Shown in pieces: positions 37,514 to 47,241 of a DNA stretch of 64,000 bases. The notes under the pieces were generated by a model. The model saw only the letters and a list, made by a program, of their open reading frames with translations. It was not told the origin of the DNA and did not search any database. The stretch is from Bacteroidota bacterium (GTDB lineage Bacteria; Bacteroidota; Bacteroidia; AKYH767-A; 2013-40CM-41-45): assembly GCA_016711505.1 (NCBI GenBank), contig JADJSV010000016.1, forward strand, positions 95,806 to 159,805, in the 5' to 3' direction. A program made the position numbers and the translations under genes. Numbering within the stretch: the first letter of the stretch is position 1; each line of letters opens with the position of its first letter.

Positions 37514-40466
37514 TTAGTTACCGCGGATTATCAGTTTCTTATTGAAAATCTCTTCATTTATCAAAAGACTTATCGTGTAAACTCCGTCTCTTAAATCAGG
37601 TGATAATTTTAACTGTTCGGTTGTAATATTGTCTTTTGTAAAAACAACTTGTCCTACAGAATTTGAAATTGAGATACTATACCCTTCGGAACTAAATTCC
37701 TTTACAGAAACAATAAAACTACCTGACGCCGGATTCGGATAAATTAAGAAAAGTTCATCTTTCTTATTTGATCGCAAAGCTATGATGTGGGAATTGGTTG
37801 AATTGTTATCAAAATCAGTTTGCTTCAAACGATAATAATTAATTCCTTCAGGAGCCCATACATCAAGAAAGCTATAACTGTTTTCCTGAGTACTATTACC
37901 TGCACCTTTGACCTGGCCTATTGCTTTAAAATTTTTGCCGTCTGCACTTCTTTCAACTGAAAAATAATTGTTGTTCGTTTCAGAAGCTGTATTCCACTGC
38001 AGCAGATTTCCTTTCGATGTAACTTCGCCTGTAAAAGATAATAATTCTATTGGCAATGGTGTTACGATCTTTGTATACCAGATCGGCGACGTCCAGGCTT
38101 TTTGTCCGTCTGCTTGTGTTATTTCCGCATAATAATAATACGTTCCGGAAGCGAATGTATGCGTATAGACAAGCGAAGAACCGGCTACGGTTGTTAATAC
38201 AGTCGGAGCCGCATTACTTCCGGGTACACCATAAAAAATTCTGATCTGAGTTATCGTTTCACCATTTCCATCGGAGGTCGTAACATTAATTGTTGGATCA
38301 ACTGTTTGAGTAACGATACTTCCTAATGGAAAAATTCCATTTATATTATATGTCAATCCTAAATTATAATCTTCTGTTGCATAGAAACGCATATTCAGCA
38401 TGGCTTCCATTACATTATTCACACTCATGGAAGGTGCAAGAATAGCAGTACGGGCTTGACTTGATTTTCCCATAGTAACTGAATTGTGATTGTCCAGATC
38501 CATAGTTGGACCGAGGTGATATCCTTTTCCTAAAAGAGAATTCCAGTAAGTAATATTTGTACTCGTTGCCGGATCAGAATAAGTCACATTCGATGAATTG
38601 TATGGTCCGTTCTTAATTGCTACTCCAACGATAGCATTATCATAAGCAGCGTTATAGGCCGATCCAAGTAAATTACCATAGTCCGTATTATTCGGATGAC
38701 AAAGCGTTGCAAATGCTCCCGATGTATTGTTGATCACATTGAATAAACCATTGTAGTCACCCTTTGCTACGAAAATATTATAGTTTCCGGAATTCCATCC
38801 AATCAATTGATTCACTCCATAAATTGCAACGTGACCACCGGTAGAGATCGTTCCCCACTCCATTCCATACAATGCAGCAAAGCCGGGATTCACTGATGAA
38901 TACGTTGAAGCTTCAGAAACACCACTTGAATATAAAGCCGGTGTCATGATCGGACCTTCATTATGATTGTGATCACTGATGCCCATGAAATCAAAATAAC
39001 TGGCAGTGTTTCCAATTGTATAACAACAGTCAGGACTTCCCGCACCGTTGCATACATTGTCCATGTCGCCATCAGAATAATCTGAATGCGAATGCAGATT
39101 TCCAAAGTAAGTTGTGTACGCTACAACAGGATTTGTTGTACTTGTTGTAGTATTAAGCGTGATCAGATAATTTGTATTGCAACCTGTTCCGTTCATTTCG
39201 TAAACAGAAAAGAAATATGCAGTACCCGGCATCAGACCAAGAACATTTACATTCGTTCCTGTTCCTGAATAGACAATATAATCGCCGGGAGAAGTTGTAC
39301 TTCCAAGTCCGTAAGTAGCATTTGAAGTATATGCTGTCCCATCGACAGGCGCTGAAGTCACTGCACTTCCGCCTCTGCAAACTACAATACAATAAGCACC
39401 GTTCCCGCGTGTCCATGTTACATTCATGCTATTCGACATAGTAGAAGAAACTGAAAGTCCGCTTGGGGCAACGGTTGGCTGACTTGCAAGTACACAACCA
39501 ATCGTAGTTGCATTACCTGTTGCCGGGCCGGTGAGAAAATTGGATGTACATCCGTTTCCATTGAATTCAAAAATGGAAAAATAATAAGTTGTAGTAGCAT
39601 TCAAACCGGAAATTGAAATTGTGTTTGCACTTCCGCTATACACTACATATTCACCTGCTGAAATTTGAGTACCACTTCCAAACGTAGTATTCGCGCTATG
39701 TTGGAATTCTGATATTATCAAAAACTCCTGACTCTGTAGCACCGGTTGCATGATTCCATAAACAACCGAGATACATCAGATCAAGTGATGTATAGGTTGA
39801 ACTACTTGCTGATCCAATTGTGTTAAAGGTTGCAAGTGCAGGATCGACAAAATTTGCAGTGACTGTTCCGAGATAAAGTGTCCAGACATTTCCGACCGGA
39901 TTGTATGTAACTTTTACGGTCAGATAATCTGATCCAAAATCATTCGCCGGATTTATGACGGCAGAAAGACCAAGGTTAGTTGCTACTCCACTTGCAAAAC
40001 TTACTAAACGAAGATTATCACCTGAACCGGAATTTCCGAGAACAACTGCATAACCACTTGCTGTCAGAAAATTATTTGTTGTTGCACCTAAAACAAAAGC
40101 AATTCCATAATTCCCGGCATCGAATCCGGAAGGATCTGCGCGCGATTGTCGCATGTTAAATGCCCATTCAAGCAAACCTGTATTTGATGAAAGAACTGTA
40201 TTGTACATTGCTGAAACATCGTAAGTCACATAATCGCGACCTGCTGTTCCACTACTCATTCTTAAAACGTTTGTGTTGACAGTTGCTGAAGTTGGAGAAA
40301 CAGTTTGCGTTTCAACCCAACTTAATCCGACAGTATTGTTATCAGGGCGATTGAAATCATCCAATAAAACTGACTGACTCCAACTATTGAAAGAAAATAA
40401 AAGAAATAGTATCGATGAAAAAAAAACGACAGAACTCTTTACTTTTTGACCGCTTGAAAACCGCAT
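37514..40466 (-). CDS. T9SS cargo protein with PHP-type phosphoesterase domain, frame-broken
   Basis: From 40466 (MRFSSGQKVKSSVVFFSSIL, signal ending SWSQ) an N-terminal lectin- or LamG-like domain runs to GVFDNIRIP. The frame then breaks at 39696-39751 and resumes with SANTTFGSGTQISAGEYVVY. About one half-module seems missing at the junction. Two Fn3-like modules follow, then a PHP domain with its metal-binding motifs TYFGNLHSHSDYSDGD, FMGISDHNHNEG and TLCHPNN, then an LPIELLSFTGE linker domain and a type A sorting domain (FLIYPNPASGSFIVS). PHP domains hydrolyse phosphoesters, so this may be a secreted phosphoesterase. Corrected length is about 985 residues or more. Confidence 0.78.
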
Positions 40467-40493
40467 TAATTTGACTTGATTATTAAGAACTTA

Positions 40494-40501
40494 CAAATAT
40501 A
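40494..40501 (-). promoter_or_regulatory. -7 box upstream of the PHP-domain gene
   Basis: The minus strand reads TATATTTG, an exact TAnnTTTG match, 27 bases before the ATG at 40466. No clear -33 element is present. Confidence 0.45.
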
Positions 40502-40707
40502 CGGCGATGCTGTTTAAAAGATGCTGTTTAATATATGAAAATTGCTCAAAATATTGTAAAAAGCATGTTTTTGGAGGTAAAAAAAACGAAACTACAGATT
40601 TATGGTCCTTTCGTTCAATCAATTGAACTTCCTTTGAATCAGACTAGAATAATAAATGCCTCTTTTTTTGCATCTTGTGACTGCCTAAACTCCCATTTTA
40701 CTTTTCT

Positions 40708-42180
40708 ATGAACGAACAAAATTCCGATCTCGTCCAAAAATCATATTCTTTGCTGGAAGTGATGAATTCGGTTCAATCGGTCGTGAAAAAAAATTACGAG
40801 TCGAGAAAATTCTGGGTGAAATGCGAATTGGTAAAATTGAACTTTCATCAGGCGAGCGGACATTGTTATCTTGAACTGGTCGACAGAAATGAATCGACAA
40901 TGGTAGCTCAATGCAAAGGAATTATCTGGTCAGATTTCTATCAGATCATTCAGAAAAAATTCAGGTCAACTATCAATGCAGAACTTGGCTCTGGAATGAA
41001 AGTTCTTTTTCAGTGTAATGTTACTTTCCATCCTATCCATGGATTTTCATTGTACGTGACAGATGCAGAACCTGCTTTTACGTTGGGTGAAATGGCCAAA
41101 ATGAAAAATGAAGCTATTCTTAAACTCAAACAGGAAAATGTTTTTGATCTGAATAAGAAAAAAGTACTTCCGATTTTACCAAAAAGAATTGCTGTAATAT
41201 CTGTTGAAACCAGCAGAGGATATCAGGATTTCATCAGTACGATCAATAATTATCACAAAAAGTTTGTGCTCGAGCTTTCACTTTTTGAAGCTACTCTTCA
41301 AGGTGATAATGCAGTAACAACTATCATCAGAGCATTACAAAAAATTGCTTCACGTATCAGTGATTTTGACGTTGTCACTATCATCAGAGGTGGTGCAGGC
41401 GATACCGGACTTGCCTGTTATGATGAATATGTTCTTGCAAAAGAAGTAGCAAGTTTCCCGCTGCCGATAGTTACGGGAATCGGTCATGCAACAAATGAAA
41501 CGGTAACTGAAATGGTTGCTTTTAAGAACTGCATCACTCCTACTGCTGCTGCAGATTTCTTTCTGGAAAAATTCTCTGCTCAGGATGTCCTTATCAGACA
41601 GCTGACAGAAAACCTGATCGGATTTACATCAGAATTTTTATCTGAGTCCAAAGAAACGCTTCATGATACAATAAAAGATTTTCAGGTCTTGTGTAATACA
41701 TCAATGGAAAAAAATCATGCACTGATCAATAAAACAACAGAATTACTCGTTAAATTCAGCCTTCGATATACACTGGATGAACGGACATATTTACAGAATA
41801 ACATCAATGTGATTAAAAATATTCCCGGACGTCAACTTATTCCACAACAGAAAAACCTGATCAGCATACTATCACGGCAGTTATATAGCAATGCAAACGG
41901 CAGAATACAGATTGACAAAAGTCTGATCAATGAAAATGCCAAGTCGCTTAAGCAAGTTTCACATCAGTTCAAAGATCTGAAGCAAAATCTGAATCTGATA
42001 GAGTCAAAAGTGAAATTGCTTGACCCGATCAATACTCTGGCCCGCGGGTATTCGATCACACGAAAGAAAGGGAAAGCCATCACTTCTACAGATGAAATTG
42101 TTTCCGGAGAAGTAATTGAAACAATACTGGCATCAGGAAGTTTTACAGGAACAGTAATAGAAATCAAAAAAACAAAATAA
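40708..42180 (+). CDS. xseA: Exodeoxyribonuclease VII large subunit
   Basis: XseA with XseB forms exonuclease VII, which degrades single-stranded DNA in repair. The 490-residue protein has an N-terminal OB-fold (FWVKCELVKLNFHQASGHCYLEL, about 30-110), the catalytic middle (IAVISVETSRGYQDF, IIRGGAGD, PIVTGIGHATNETVTEMVA, CITPTAAADFFLEKF), a long helical arm and the C-terminal DPINTLARGYSITRKKGK block. It is slightly longer than usual because of the extended helical region. Its stop overlaps the start of xseB by one base (TAATG). Confidence 0.95.
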   Translation: MNEQNSDLVQKSYSLLEVMNSVQSVVKKNYESRKFWVKCELVKLNFHQASGHCYLELVDRNESTMVAQCKGIIWSDFYQIIQKKFRSTINAELGSGMKVLFQCNVTFHPIHGFSLYVTDAEPAFTLGEMAKMKNEAILKLKQENVFDLNKKKVLPILPKRIAVISVETSRGYQDFISTINNYHKKFVLELSLFEATLQGDNAVTTIIRALQKIASRISDFDVVTIIRGGAGDTGLACYDEYVLAKEVASFPLPIVTGIGHATNETVTEMVAFKNCITPTAAADFFLEKFSAQDVLIRQLTENLIGFTSEFLSESKETLHDTIKDFQVLCNTSMEKNHALINKTTELLVKFSLRYTLDERTYLQNNINVIKNIPGRQLIPQQKNLISILSRQLYSNANGRIQIDKSLINENAKSLKQVSHQFKDLKQNLNLIESKVKLLDPINTLARGYSITRKKGKAITSTDEIVSGEVIETILASGSFTGTVIEIKKTK

Positions 42181-42374
42181 TGAAATACGAAGAAGCATAT
42201 AATGAATTGCAGGAGATTGTGAATGAAATTGAGAATGGAAGTATCAGCGTCGACGAACTGAGCGAAAAAGTAAAACGGGCATCGGTTTTAATTCAACTCT
42301 GCAGAAAAAAACTTGACGGAACAGAAAAGGAAGTAAATGAACTATTGAAAGGAATAGAAAAATCAGCATCTTGA
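42180..42374 (+). CDS. xseB: Exodeoxyribonuclease VII small subunit
   Basis: This 64-residue helical protein begins MKYEEAYNELQEIVNEIENG and contains VDELSEKVKRASVLIQLCRKKL, the conserved core of XseB. Several copies bind each XseA helical arm. The ATG shares one base with the xseA stop, so translation is coupled. The stop overlaps the TTG start of the next gene, which extends the operon. Confidence 0.93.
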   Translation: MKYEEAYNELQEIVNEIENGSISVDELSEKVKRASVLIQLCRKKLDGTEKEVNELLKGIEKSAS

Positions 42375-42892
42375 AAATCGTACGACTCATATTAATTTTT
42401 ACAATGCTTGTTCTTTTAAATAAAGAATCAAAGGCCCAATGGTCTTATATAAACTCTATTGAGACATCTTTAGATAAAAATTTCTCCAATTATGAAAGCT
42501 GGCTGAAAAATAACGATTATCATGAAACGTCCAAATATGATAACATAGCCGGACGAAAAGCAGCTACAATGGCAAGCATCTATAGTGTTCCGCTTGTAGC
42601 TAAAGTATATGATTCAAAATCGCAGCCTACGAAGATCCATTGTTACATTGATTCAAAGCAGAATCTGAGAAGTATAGATGTCTTTCTGGTCAATCCGAAA
42701 CCCGGAGAATTTGAGAATATCCAACTTGTGCTTTTGAAATCAGGCTTTCTTCTGATCAGCGAAAGCAAGAATGATAATGACAAAACTACCAGAACTTACT
42801 TTCAAAAGAAAAATATTCGATTAAATTTGTCAGTTCCCGACGACAAGAGTTATTTGACGATCTCAGCCGGAACATTGAATAATTATGAATAG
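42371..42892 (+). CDS. Small secreted protein of unknown function in the xse operon
   Basis: The 173-residue product has a signal peptide (LKIVRLILIFTMLVLLNKES, cut after KAQ). The mature part is a mixed alpha/beta domain with no cysteines. The family is not recognised. It overlaps both xseB (4 bp) and the following phosphatase gene (8 bp, 42885-42892), so it sits in a tightly packed operon. The TTG start is chosen because it joins the overlap and gives a complete signal peptide. Confidence 0.7.
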   Translation: MKIVRLILIFTMLVLLNKESKAQWSYINSIETSLDKNFSNYESWLKNNDYHETSKYDNIAGRKAATMASIYSVPLVAKVYDSKSQPTKIHCYIDSKQNLRSIDVFLVNPKPGEFENIQLVLLKSGFLLISESKNDNDKTTRTYFQKKNIRLNLSVPDDKSYLTISAGTLNNYE

Positions 42893-45083
42893 CAAACTAT
42901 CTTTTCTATTATCATTTTTACTTTTGTTTGTTCTTTCCGGAACGAATAACAATCATTTGTTTGCAGCAGCTGAATATGGAAATCTGGTCACTCCGCAAAA
43001 TTTAAAGAAAGAAATTGATCTCGATACCATTTATCGTTACAAGATCGGCGACAATCCTGAATGGTCGAAATTTGATTTCGATGACACTGACTGGAGGCCT
43101 ACCATTGCTGACTCTACCGACAACGACACTTTACTGGAAAAACATGATGGTATCGTCTGGTTCAGGGGAAAATTCAAAGTCGATTCCACTTTAACAAGCA
43201 GAGCATTTGCTATTGAAATACTTTGCCATGGTGCATGTGAAGTTTATTTTGACGGAATGCTTGTGAAGAAAATTGGCGTCGTCGCTTCTACCTTTGAAAA
43301 TTACACCTCCGGATACACATTCCGTACTTCCATGATCCCGGTTTCGTTGAATCAGAAAACTGAACATGTTATTGCCGTAAGAGTTGCAAAATTCAGAGAA
43401 GAGAAAAAATCAGAAATTGTTTTTAATAGTGGCAATAAAGAAAAAGCTTTTGGCTCCAGTTTCTATGATGCAGAAATAGCGATTGAAGAAGAATCTGATT
43501 TCCACCAGCAAGCGATCATGTTGATCTTTGCAACGATCTTCGGCGTTTTGGGAATATTCCATCTGATCCTCTTCATCTACTATCATAAAAACAGAGCGAA
43601 CTTATATTACAGTCTGTTTACATTTATGCTCTTCTGTATTTTCTTTGGCATGTATACCTTGTTTGCCGGACAAGATATGCGTACAACACAAAGAATTCTT
43701 CAGCTTGAATCAATTGCTTCCTATACCGTACCATTATTCTTCATAAGCATTCTTTATCAGATATTTTATAAAAGGTTGCTGAAGTTCTTTTGGGTATTAG
43801 CCGGACTGATAATAATTTCCTCTTTGTGTCTTTTTGTCTTCAATCAGAGAGAAATCGGAATGATCACAATGGTTATTTTCTTCCTGGCAGGACTAGTTGA
43901 AACGATAAGAGTCTTCATAAAAGGTATTGTAAACAAACGGGATGGGGCGCGGATATTTTTGTTCGGATTATTCTTTCCGATAATAGGAGTTATTGTTTTA
44001 TCACTCTTATCATCCTTTCTTGAAAGCACAGGCTTTACAAAATGGAGTGAACAAATTGATGACCATACCGGAGAATTTTTCGGATATTCATTTTTGTTAA
44101 GCGTCTCACTCTCCATGACCATCTACCTTGCTCGTGATTTTGCACGAATGAATAATAAATTGCAGGCACAGATCAATGAGATTAAACAGTTATTTGATAA
44201 AACTGTAGAACAAGACAATGAAAGAAAACGCATTCTTGAAAATCAGAATGAGAAACTGGAACAAATGGTTACTGTGCGAACTAATGAGGTGAACAGGCAG
44301 AAAACAGAAATCGAGCTGAAGAATCGCGACATTCTTGATAATCTTCAATATGCAAAACGAATTCAGGAAGCGATCTTACCGGAGATAAAACTTATTTATC
44401 AGACATTGAATGATTCATTCATCATATATCTGCCGAAAGATATTGTAAGCGGCGACTTTTATTCCTTTTCACAAAAGAATGATAAAGTTATTATTGCAGC
44501 AGCAGATTGTACAGGCCATGGAGTTACAGGGGCCTTCATGAGTATGATAGGAACTTCTGTACTGAATCAGATCATCAATGAAAATGGAGTTACAGAACCT
44601 GCTCAGATCCTGAAAAATCTGAATGCAGGAATTATTGATGCTTTGAAACAAAGTGAAGGTGAAAAAGAAATTCACGACGGAATGGATATAGCCCTTTGTT
44701 CGTTAGATCTGAAAAATTCTACCCTCAAATATGCAGGGGCCAATCGCCCGCTTTGGATCTTTAAAAATGGTGAAATGACAATGATCAAACCGGCCAAATC
44801 TGCAATTGGCGGCTATCAGTCTGCTAGAAAAGAAGAATTCTCTCAACACGAAATACCTGTGTCAAAAGGAGACACTATCTACCTATTCACTGATGGCTAT
44901 GCCGATCAATTCGGCGGTCCGGAAGGAAAGAAATTTTTAAGTAAACGTTTCCGGGAAATTTTAAAAGAGATTCAACCTCTTTCCATGATTGAGCAACAGA
45001 AATATTTGCTAAAAGCCTTTCACGACTGGAAAGGAAATGTTGGGCAGGTTGATGATGTGTTGGTGATTGGGGTGAGGTTTTGA
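42885..45083 (+). CDS. Membrane-bound SpoIIE/PP2C-type serine phosphatase with extracellular sensor
   Basis: The 732-residue protein has a signal peptide (SKLSFLLSFLLLFVLSGTNN) and a galactose-binding-like beta domain (about 35-200, with VWFRGKFKVDS). About seven membrane spans follow (about 210-415), the 7TMR-DISM layout. A coiled coil (425-490, RILENQNEKLEQMV) leads to a SpoIIE phosphatase domain (about 495-732) with metal-binding acidic residues in KDIVSGDFYSF, AAADCTGHGVTGAFMSM and DGMDIALCSL, and a final QVDDVLVIGVRF. Such proteins dephosphorylate anti-sigma-factor antagonists or similar partners in response to outside signals. No partner is seen nearby. Confidence 0.9.
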   Translation: MNSKLSFLLSFLLLFVLSGTNNNHLFAAAEYGNLVTPQNLKKEIDLDTIYRYKIGDNPEWSKFDFDDTDWRPTIADSTDNDTLLEKHDGIVWFRGKFKVDSTLTSRAFAIEILCHGACEVYFDGMLVKKIGVVASTFENYTSGYTFRTSMIPVSLNQKTEHVIAVRVAKFREEKKSEIVFNSGNKEKAFGSSFYDAEIAIEEESDFHQQAIMLIFATIFGVLGIFHLILFIYYHKNRANLYYSLFTFMLFCIFFGMYTLFAGQDMRTTQRILQLESIASYTVPLFFISILYQIFYKRLLKFFWVLAGLIIISSLCLFVFNQREIGMITMVIFFLAGLVETIRVFIKGIVNKRDGARIFLFGLFFPIIGVIVLSLLSSFLESTGFTKWSEQIDDHTGEFFGYSFLLSVSLSMTIYLARDFARMNNKLQAQINEIKQLFDKTVEQDNERKRILENQNEKLEQMVTVRTNEVNRQKTEIELKNRDILDNLQYAKRIQEAILPEIKLIYQTLNDSFIIYLPKDIVSGDFYSFSQKNDKVIIAAADCTGHGVTGAFMSMIGTSVLNQIINENGVTEPAQILKNLNAGIIDALKQSEGEKEIHDGMDIALCSLDLKNSTLKYAGANRPLWIFKNGEMTMIKPAKSAIGGYQSARKEEFSQHEIPVSKGDTIYLFTDGYADQFGGPEGKKFLSKRFREILKEIQPLSMIEQQKYLLKAFHDWKGNVGQVDDVLVIGVRF

Positions 45084-46090
45084 TTTTTTAATTAAATCTT
45101 AAACATAAACAGAGTTAGTTTTGGTTCAAGAAATAAGTAATCAATAACCGATAAAACATTTTCAATGTAAGGACAATGAGTCCTGATTCATTTTTTTTTG
45201 TTGCATATAGCCGTCAACTTAATAATATTTATTTGTATCGAAATTAAGTGTACCGTCACCTACTTTATTGTCTTAGCTTTATATGAATGTCATTAATTTA
45301 AACTCAAGAATTCATAATAAGTATATGTTTTTAGAGCAGCCTTAGGCCAAACTTTTGTAACACTAAATAACACGAGAAAGTCAACCCTTTAGCGAGGATT
45401 TATTCCTAGTGAGAACACAACACATTTTGGAAAGGAAGCTTTAATGTCCCAATGGGAACGGACACAAAACATTTCCAAAATTAAGAACCAAATTGCTATA
45501 AAATGGCTGACGCGCAAGGAACCCACTGACTCCTGATTTGATGCAAGAAATAAAAGCTGACGAGTAAGTGAAATAAATGAGAAATAGGGTGGATAGGAGC
45601 CTTTCCGATTTGAGAAGTGATTAAATTAAACCAGAACATCAAAGATCTCTTTCACTGAAGAGTACCGAAAATTGCTTCAACACTTTGAAATTGATTTTGA
45701 TGAACGATATATTTTTAAACAACCGATTTCAATTTTAGGTGACAAATTTTCGGAGTTTTTTTTTGAAAAGCTTGTTTAGGCCAAGGCCTAAATTATAAAT
45801 AAAGAAAACTCGCCCAACCAAATGATTGTGTTTGACGGCAATAAAGGCTATTTGCTAAAAATATTTTTAAAATAATTGTGTCACAACGAATAACTACATT
45901 ATTTTTTTAAGTTGAGCCTATGCGCTAGCTGTGGTGTGGGGAGACGAAAAAGGCCCGCACAAGAATTAATAAATAAATTTTAGCTGTATCAATTCCCTCA
46001 AAAAGTAAATTAAAGTAAGATTCTAAATAATTTTTTGAGAAATATTTTTTAACTTGACTGTTGCGAGTAATAATAAAATAAGTAAAGAGA
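45084..46090. other. 1-kb gap with decayed sequence
   Basis: No intact gene is present. The middle (about 45480-45775) holds a degraded IS200-like transposase. The sequence TCAACTTAA at about 45213 reappears inverted at about 45909 (TTAAGTTGA), possibly marking old element ends, but it is too short to be sure. The flanks are AT-rich and show nothing else recognisable. Confidence 0.6.
45480..45775 (+). mobile_element. Remnant of an IS200/IS605-type Y1 transposase
   Basis: Translated piecewise across frames, the region gives (N)KLL, then PTDS, then DLMQEIKAD, then SKxINE and, at 45636-45764, KISFTEEYRKLLQHFEIDFDERYIFK. The order and spacing match the second half of TnpA_IS200-like transposases, in which HHKKxxFxEEYxxLLxxFxIxYDERYxF ends the protein. 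Many stops and gaps are present and the catalytic HUH part is not seen, so the element is dead. Confidence 0.55.
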
Positions 46091-47026
46091 TTACCTTCCA
46101 CTTTCAGGATTATCGCTCATCAACTTATTCATCCCCATCATCTGCTTCATTGTCTTTTGCATTCCATCAACGGAACCATCCAGGAAGATCATATTTCCTT
46201 GTCCGTGTTCTGCAAAATTCTTTACCGACTCCATCCACATACTGAATAGAATCACTGAAGTGTCAAGGTTAGCTTGTTGCATTTCACGCGCAGCTTCAGT
46301 CATACCTTTTGCAACTTCCTGACGGAAGAGGGCAACGCCTTGTCCACGTAACTGTGCTGCTTCTTTTTCTGCTCCGGCTGAGATCTTGATCGCATTTCCA
46401 TCCGCTTCGGCAGCTTTAGTTTTTGTGATCAACAATGCCTGGCCTTCATTCTCAGCTGCAGCTTTTAAATTGTTCGACGCAACAACCTGACTCATTGACT
46501 TCATGATCACATCGTCGAAAGTAATATCATTCAACTGAAGATCCTGCAAATGATATCCCCATTCTTCCAGTCCGATATCGATCTGTTCTTTTACGTGTTC
46601 TGTAATGTCTTTTCTTAATCCGAGTACATCTGCTTGTTTTTTTGTCGCAACAAAACCACGTATTGAACCTTCTATCGTTCGGATCAATGCCTGCATGAAA
46701 TTCCTGTCATCGACAAATTTGAAAGCAACACTCATGATATTCTTTTCTTCAGTGTTGATTACAGAGTAAAGTAACATGGCTTTGAAATAGACATTGGCCT
46801 GGTCAATAGTTATGGCCTGAAATTCCAATTCGACTGAGCGATTTTGCACGGAAATCTTTTTAAAGATCTGCTCAATTAAAGGAATCCGGAAATTTAATCC
46901 GGGATGCATTAACCGGCGATACTTTCCGAAAATAGTAATGACTGCAACAGTTCCCTGCTGTACCGTTACAAAACAGAAAAACAACAATGCTACTATTACA
47001 ATTGTTGCAATTAAGGAAGAACTCAT
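46091..47026 (-). CDS. SPFH/band 7 (stomatin-like) membrane protein
   Basis: The 311-residue protein has one N-terminal membrane anchor (LIATIVIVALLFFCFVTVQQ) and an SPFH domain (about 25-200; IFGKYRRLMHPGLNFRIPLI, VYFKAMLLYSVIN). A coiled-coil, Ala/Glu-rich segment (KAAAENEGQALLITKTKAAE) precedes a C-terminal tail. It resembles the QmcA/stomatin group that forms large rings at the inner membrane and affects proteases or lipid domains. No NfeD partner is seen beside it. It is divergent from the membrane-protein gene at 47242 across an inverted repeat. Confidence 0.9.
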   Translation of the reverse strand: MSSSLIATIVIVALLFFCFVTVQQGTVAVITIFGKYRRLMHPGLNFRIPLIEQIFKKISVQNRSVELEFQAITIDQANVYFKAMLLYSVINTEEKNIMSVAFKFVDDRNFMQALIRTIEGSIRGFVATKKQADVLGLRKDITEHVKEQIDIGLEEWGYHLQDLQLNDITFDDVIMKSMSQVVASNNLKAAAENEGQALLITKTKAAEADGNAIKISAGAEKEAAQLRGQGVALFRQEVAKGMTEAAREMQQANLDTSVILFSMWMESVKNFAEHGQGNMIFLDGSVDGMQKTMKQMMGMNKLMSDNPESGR

Positions 47027-47104
47027 GTGGATGTGGTTTTGAGAAATTTAAAGCAATGTAGGAATTTTTGAAGATGAGATTTAGGGAAAGTTAAAAATAA
47101 GATT

Positions 47105-47195
47105 AACACTAAGGTCACTAAGTTTTCAGCACAAGAACACAAGTGAAGCATTTTTAATTAGTGCCCTTGTGACAAATTTTAGTGACCTTAGTGTT
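47105..47195. repeat. Imperfect inverted repeat, AACACTAAG family, in a divergent gap
   Basis: The left arm reads AACACTAAGGTCACTAA then CACAAGAACAC. The right arm, 47158-47195, inverts AACACTAAGGTCACTAA exactly. Unlike most copies this one lies upstream of two genes, between divergent starts, so it cannot only be a terminator. Confidence 0.88.
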
Positions 47196-47241
47196 CTATT
47201 CTTTCACAAAACAAGAAATATTATTATTTAATTTGCAGCAA

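Noticed and set aside
32400..40466. Polysaccharide utilisation locus around the T9SS proteins
   Set aside because: No SusC/SusD pair or glycoside hydrolase was found. The single TonB receptor at 10-12 kb has no SusD partner.
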